The notes beneath the pieces are model-generated. The model was given only the letters and a program-made list of their open reading frames with translations. It had not been told where the DNA came from and searched no databases. Made by a program: the position numbers and the translations under genes. Below are positions 60,116 through 64,000 of a stretch of DNA of 64,000 nucleotides, one piece after another (the first letter of the stretch is position 1; every line of letters starts with the position of its first letter). Origin of the DNA: Pseudofulvibacter geojedonensis (GTDB lineage Bacteria; Bacteroidota; Bacteroidia; Flavobacteriales; Flavobacteriaceae); the NCBI RefSeq assembly GCF_042675745.1, contig NZ_JBHTJM010000008.1:310001-374000 (forward strand). The letters run 5' to 3'.

Positions 60116-61258
60116 TTATTTATTAAGCGTATTAATTTTATTGTTCATTTCTGGATCATAATAAAAAATAGCCATGCTACCCATCATTTCTTGATCTTGA
60201 TTGGTTGTATTATTTACGTTTAAAACCATTTCATATTCATGATCTTTATATAACCACACTCCATCTTTACTGGTAAAAACTGGGGTGTTTTTTAAGCCAG
60301 TTTTATTAGAGTAGTTTTCACTAATACATTCATAAATAATTGTATTAGTAGTTTTGTCTTTTAAAATAAATTTTTCAGCAAACGGATGTAAGTGAGAGGT
60401 AACCTGGTGCAATCTAATACTATCTTTAATAGCCAATTGTTCTGTGGTATTATAGGTGTATTGGTGTTTTCCTGGAGAGAATATCCAATGGCCTGATAGT
60501 GGATTACCCTGTTGATCTTGATACGTATGATTTTTTGTTTCTACTGGGATACATGCATTAGGCATTAATTCTGTTGGACCAGCATAAGGGTCGTCTGCAT
60601 TAAATGGTAGCATCATAAAAATAGTTTTTGGTTGCAAAGCTTGTAGCCTTTGATCCTGGTCTTTAATAAAGCCAATTTCTATTTTATGCTTTACATGAAA
60701 ACTTGAGTCTGTAATGTTGTGGTTTAAAGCTTGAGCATTTAAAAATAATTTTTCATTAGAATAAACCGGAAACCCATATCCTTCAGGTAATTCAAACTCT
60801 TCAATACCATTGCTTATTGAGGTAATTCTTGGATAACTTTGATTAATTCTATTGGTTAAATCCCATCTGTTATAATGCTCAGCTGCCCTAAACTCAAAAT
60901 TAGTATGGCATACAAAATCGTTGGAAAGTCTTTGTTTTTCATTTGTGGCATAAACGTTCGTTTTAAAAGAAGTAAGCCATAGCAACTCTTCCTTTTCTTC
61001 ATTTATTGTTACGTATTTATCAGATTTTGGGCCTTCCATAGATTTATAAATATCAGCAATAATAAAAGTTGGAGTAGTAAACACTACCTTATTATCTGAT
61101 AATTCTTTCTTCCACTCAGAGTCTATTAAATTTAAAGAATAATAAACTTTAGATTTAATAAGTTCTTGATGTCTTTTTTTTAGTGATTTAAAATAAGTAA
61201 AACCTCCTAAGAGTAATAGGATAAAAAAAGAGAGTATATAAAGTTTTTTACGTTTCAT
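60116..61258 (-). CDS. Probable copper-binding PHM/DBM-like protein
   Basis: Membrane-anchored protein of 380 residues with one N-terminal helix (about 5-20, then a charged stretch). I match it by eye to the copper type II monooxygenases (peptidylglycine alpha-hydroxylating monooxygenase): FELPEGYGFPVYSNEKLFLNAQALNHN resembles the region holding PHM His172 (here His180), SHLHPFAEKFILKD resembles the His-x-His CuM site (His289, His291), and QEMMGSMAIFYYD resembles the CuM methionine segment (Met358 or 359). The His-His pair of the CuH site looks reduced to a single His118. With SCO next door, a copper-dependent function is plausible. It may be inactive as an oxygenase. The start at 61258 is chosen over a longer reading. 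Confidence 0.5.
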   Translation of the reverse strand: MKRKKLYILSFFILLLLGGFTYFKSLKKRHQELIKSKVYYSLNLIDSEWKKELSDNKVVFTTPTFIIADIYKSMEGPKSDKYVTINEEKEELLWLTSFKTNVYATNEKQRLSNDFVCHTNFEFRAAEHYNRWDLTNRINQSYPRITSISNGIEEFELPEGYGFPVYSNEKLFLNAQALNHNITDSSFHVKHKIEIGFIKDQDQRLQALQPKTIFMMLPFNADDPYAGPTELMPNACIPVETKNHTYQDQQGNPLSGHWIFSPGKHQYTYNTTEQLAIKDSIRLHQVTSHLHPFAEKFILKDKTTNTIIYECISENYSNKTGLKNTPVFTSKDGVWLYKDHEYEMVLNVNNTTNQDQEMMGSMAIFYYDPEMNNKINTLNK

Positions 61259-61368
61259 TTTTTTAACAATGAATTGAATTTGCAAGTTACTTAAAAATAC
61301 TTTTTTTGATGTTTAATACTTCATATAATATGATTACTTTAGTGCAAATTTTGTATTTAATTAGTTAA

Positions 61369-62436
61369 ATGTCAATAGAATTGTTTAAAAATGATAAGTT
61401 ACAAGTAGTAAGGGCAGTTTCTTTTCTGGTTTTTTTGATACCAATGTTGCTAACTAAATCATTGTGGTTTTCTACCCGTAATTTTCCAACAATTCCTTTA
61501 TTCGATACTTTTTCAATAACTAATATTTATTTTGATGTTTTTTTATTAGTCACTTTTTTATCTTTTTTTGTTTGGTTTATCATAAATCCAAATTGGAAAA
61601 TAGGACTTCCGGTTGTAATAATATATACACTTTGGGCTCTTTTAGATCAGAATAGAATACAGAATTTTTTCTTTGAAATTATATATGTAGTACTTGCTTT
61701 AACCATATTTAGTAATAACATTAAACTAGCTAAAGAGTGTTTGTTGTTAATTTTTGTAGGGACATATTTTTATAGTGGTCTGCATAAGTACAATGATTTG
61801 TTTTTCGAAAAATGGATGGGTGGTCTTGATAAGCGTATTCCTTTTATACCTTATTGGATGCGATCTCTATTTACCAATGCCATTCCATTTATAGAAGCAG
61901 CTTTTGGACTTGGATTATTGTTTATTAAAACAAGAAAAATAGTTATTTGGTTATTAGCTTGTATGCACGGTATTATAATAGTAACGCTACTAAAAGACTC
62001 TTTTGGTTTTGCAGTAATACCACTTAATATTTTTAATGTATTTGTTTTATATTATTTATTCTATGAAGATTCAGAAATAAATTTTAAAAGTATTTTTAAA
62101 ATAAATCATGTTAAAAAAGTAGTTTTTTTATTGATAACAATCATATTTCCTTGTTTTAATTTTTTAGGAAAATACGATCATATTTTAGCTTTTAGTTATT
62201 TATCGGGTAAACCAAAATACGCAAGAGTTTATATAGATAAAAGGGATTTAAAAAGTTTTCCTATTGGTATTCAGAGCTCTATTAGAGAGTTTAATGGAAT
62301 GTATTATATAGATTTTAATGAATGGGCAGGAAAAACAATAAAAGTATTGGTGTATCCAGAAGAAAGAGTTTATAAAGATGTTAAGGCATATTTAGATCAA
62401 TACGCTAAAATTCCAACAGAGATAGAATATTATTAA
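61369..62436 (+). CDS. HTTM/DoxX-like multispan membrane protein
   Basis: Integral membrane protein of 355 residues with about seven or eight hydrophobic helices in the first 255 residues and a soluble C-terminal region of about 100. LIFVGTYFYSGLHKYNDLFF resembles the motif of HTTM (vitamin K-dependent carboxylase-like) and DoxX-type proteins. The function in bacteria is unsettled. It overlaps the next gene by one base (TAATG), so it is translationally coupled to the acyltransferase and may modify or carry the same substrate. The start is the ATG at 61369. No quinone- or iron-binding residues were identified with confidence. Confidence 0.65.
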   Translation: MSIELFKNDKLQVVRAVSFLVFLIPMLLTKSLWFSTRNFPTIPLFDTFSITNIYFDVFLLVTFLSFFVWFIINPNWKIGLPVVIIYTLWALLDQNRIQNFFFEIIYVVLALTIFSNNIKLAKECLLLIFVGTYFYSGLHKYNDLFFEKWMGGLDKRIPFIPYWMRSLFTNAIPFIEAAFGLGLLFIKTRKIVIWLLACMHGIIIVTLLKDSFGFAVIPLNIFNVFVLYYLFYEDSEINFKSIFKINHVKKVVFLLITIIFPCFNFLGKYDHILAFSYLSGKPKYARVYIDKRDLKSFPIGIQSSIREFNGMYYIDFNEWAGKTIKVLVYPEERVYKDVKAYLDQYAKIPTEIEYY

Positions 62437-63560
62437 TGATAACTAAAGATCGAATTTTTGGGTTAGATTTTATTAGAGCTTTTGCTACCATTTTAGTAAT
62501 AGCTTCTCATGGAGCATTATTATTTCCGGGCTATAATAACTTAGTAACAGATGCTTTACAGTTGTTAGGAGTTTTTGGAGTAGAAATGTTTTATGTATTA
62601 AGTGGTTTTTTAATAGGAGGTATTTTATTAAAATTACTTGATAAAAATAGCTTGACAATACATACAGTAAAGTATTTTTGGGTAAGAAGATGGTTTAGAA
62701 CTCTACCATTGTATTTTTTAATATTACTAATTAATATTGTTAAGTCAATTATTTTTTCTGAGGCCTTACCTGGTCAATTATGGAAATATTTTTTCTTTTT
62801 ACAAAACTTCAACCATAAGCAATCGTATTTTTTTCCAGAATCATGGAGTTTAACTGTTGAAGAGTTTTCTTATGTGTTTGCTCCACTTTTAATACTAGTT
62901 TTAATTAAATTAGTGAGAGATAGGGCTAAGGCTTTTTTATTGGCTAGTATTTTTGCAATTGTATTTTTTATAGGAGTTAAATTATCATATTATTTTTCTA
63001 ATGTTCATAATTATGAAGATTTGATTATTTGGAATGCAAGCCTAAAAGGGGTTGTGGTTTATAGGTTAGATAGTATATTTTATGGTTTTTTAATGGCTTA
63101 TCTTTTTAATAAGCATATTAGAATCTTTAAAAGATATAAAATGTATATGTTGTTATTCGGTATGGTATTATTTTTTCTTATTTATGGAATAATGATAGTT
63201 ACTAAATTTCAAATAACAGGAGTTAAATTTTTCTGGAATGTTCTCTATTTACCTCTTAATTCAATAGCAATTGCAAGCTGTTTACCATTTATTTATTACT
63301 TGTCAAAACCAAATGTCATGCTAAAGAATTTAATACAGAATATTAGCATGTATTCGTATTCAATATACTTAATACACTATTCTTTAATACTTTCTTTTAT
63401 GGTTAAGTATTTGCCATTGAATTCTTTTTCTATTATTCAAAAATGGGCTTTACTTTTACTTTATACAATTTTAAGTTATTTGTTATCATCTTATATGTAT
63501 AAGTATTTTGAAAAGCCTATGATGGATCTTCGTGATAAGCCAATATTTAAAAAGCCTTAA
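62436..63560 (+). CDS. OafA/YrhL-type membrane acyltransferase
   Basis: Acyltransferase-3 family protein of 374 residues with about ten hydrophobic segments. The family start is clear: FGLDFIRAFATILVIASHG, with catalytic Arg and His. The next typical block is EMFYVLSGFLIGGIL, then WVRRWFRTLPLYFL, then FPESWSLTVEEFSYVFAPLLI. These enzymes transfer acyl groups to sugars such as O-antigen or exopolysaccharide across the inner membrane. The start ATG overlaps the stop of the HTTM-like gene. The substrate is unknown. It ends 4 bases into the convergent gene. Confidence 0.92.
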   Translation: MITKDRIFGLDFIRAFATILVIASHGALLFPGYNNLVTDALQLLGVFGVEMFYVLSGFLIGGILLKLLDKNSLTIHTVKYFWVRRWFRTLPLYFLILLINIVKSIIFSEALPGQLWKYFFFLQNFNHKQSYFFPESWSLTVEEFSYVFAPLLILVLIKLVRDRAKAFLLASIFAIVFFIGVKLSYYFSNVHNYEDLIIWNASLKGVVVYRLDSIFYGFLMAYLFNKHIRIFKRYKMYMLLFGMVLFFLIYGIMIVTKFQITGVKFFWNVLYLPLNSIAIASCLPFIYYLSKPNVMLKNLIQNISMYSYSIYLIHYSLILSFMVKYLPLNSFSIIQKWALLLLYTILSYLLSSYMYKYFEKPMMDLRDKPIFKKP

Positions 63561-64000
63561 TTATTAGTCTTAACAGATTTAAAACCATCTTTTAATAGGT
63601 GAGTTCTTTTTCTAGGTATATATTGATAATGTTTATCAATGTATTTAATTAAAACCTCGTTACTTGTTGGTAGTTTTCCATTTCCAGTCGAAAAAGGAAA
63701 ATCTTCATTTGCAGGAGAATAAAACTCAAAATTATTGTAACTATTTAATTTGTATTCTTTTATTTTAGATATGCCTGAAGGTTTTATTAAATTATTTAAA
63801 CTGAATGTATTTAAAGATAAATTAAACTTGTTGGTACTAATTTTGTTAAGGTCTATAGGAATAAATACGGGGATATAACTTGCAATAACTGATGTAGTAA
63901 TAATTACTAAGATTATTTTCTTTGATTTAATAAGTGAAATAAATACGAATATAGATAAGAATATAATACCCATAAAAAAGAAACGATATTGAGGAGATAA
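63557..64000 (-). CDS. Membrane protein, C-terminal fragment
   Basis: The reading frame is open to the window edge, so an ATG at 63973 is probably internal and the gene continues beyond 64000. The visible part begins with a hydrophobic helix pair (MGIIFLSIFVFISLI, then IILVIITTSVIASYIPVFI) and ends in a soluble region of about 90 residues, with YSPANEDFPFSTGNGKLPTS and YIPRKRTHLLKDGF near the C-terminus. This C-terminal pattern resembles multi-spanning flavobacterial surface-glycan membrane proteins, but I cannot name the family with confidence. It is convergent with the acyltransferase gene. Confidence 0.55.
   Translation of the reverse strand, partial: LSPQYRFFFMGIIFLSIFVFISLIKSKKIILVIITTSVIASYIPVFIPIDLNKISTNKFNLSLNTFSLNNLIKPSGISKIKEYKLNSYNNFEFYSPANEDFPFSTGNGKLPTSNEVLIKYIDKHYQYIPRKRTHLLKDGFKSVKTNN

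Overview
The window is a chromosomal segment from a member of the Bacteroidota, most probably a marine Flavobacteriaceae of the Tenacibaculum/Polaribacter type. The evidence is: very AT-rich DNA, many promoters of the TAnnTTTG type (often with an upstream TTG), almost no Shine-Dalgarno sites, a type IX secretion C-terminal sorting domain, GSII and GSIII glutamine synthetases side by side, and many genes restricted to this phylum. The genus is inference. I see no rRNA, tRNA, CRISPR, prophage or insertion sequence.

Layout. 1-9 kb: a DUF3667-type membrane protein cut by the window edge, fluoride channel CrcB, a DUF4494 protein, an SRPBCC/GyrI-like protein, dipeptidyl peptidase III lipoprotein, an acyl-ACP desaturase, and a TPR histidine kinase with a LytTR response regulator. 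9-24 kb: two secreted proteins (one with a ClpP-like fold and a T9SS tail), DnaK, small conserved genes, acetyltransferases, nitronate monooxygenase, a uracil-DNA glycosylase family protein, two menaquinone genes (a MenI-like thioesterase and isochorismate synthase) and RecG. 24-29 kb: a lipoprotein homologous to peptide-N-glycosidase F with all three catalytic acids, an M1 aminopeptidase and a patatin. 29-45 kb: housekeeping and conserved genes (GltB-like FMN protein, UvrD/PcrA helicase, YciO-type protein, OmpA lipoprotein, PheT, SPFH protein, Na/Ca exchanger, acetyltransferases) and one frameshifted gene. 44-48 kb: divergent glutamine synthetases GSII and GSIII sharing a control region with three AGGGGT boxes.

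The most distinctive part is 48-54 kb, a complete curli-type functional amyloid locus: a long curlin-repeat subunit, a short curlin-repeat protein (possible nucleator), CsgE, CsgF, CsgG and a surface lipoprotein. Its architecture differs from the enterobacterial system. The CsgE protein carries an N-terminal domain resembling the amyloid inhibitor CsgC/CsgH. CsgG has an extra C-terminal segment that looks like an outer-membrane beta-barrel plus a basic tail. The main subunit has about 28 strand-length units and several cysteines. A strong terminator follows the major subunit gene, which would lower expression of the downstream genes relative to the subunit.

54-59.5 kb is a periplasmic chaperone operon: a tandem-parvulin PPIase, a SurA-like lipoprotein with no visible PPIase domain, a second tandem-parvulin PPIase, and a MoxR ATPase. 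59.5-64 kb holds a SCO-family copper protein paired with a protein resembling the copper-dependent monooxygenase PHM, then an HTTM-like membrane protein coupled to an OafA-type acyltransferase, and the C-terminus of another membrane protein running off the window.

All calls come from reading the sequence; no database search was run.
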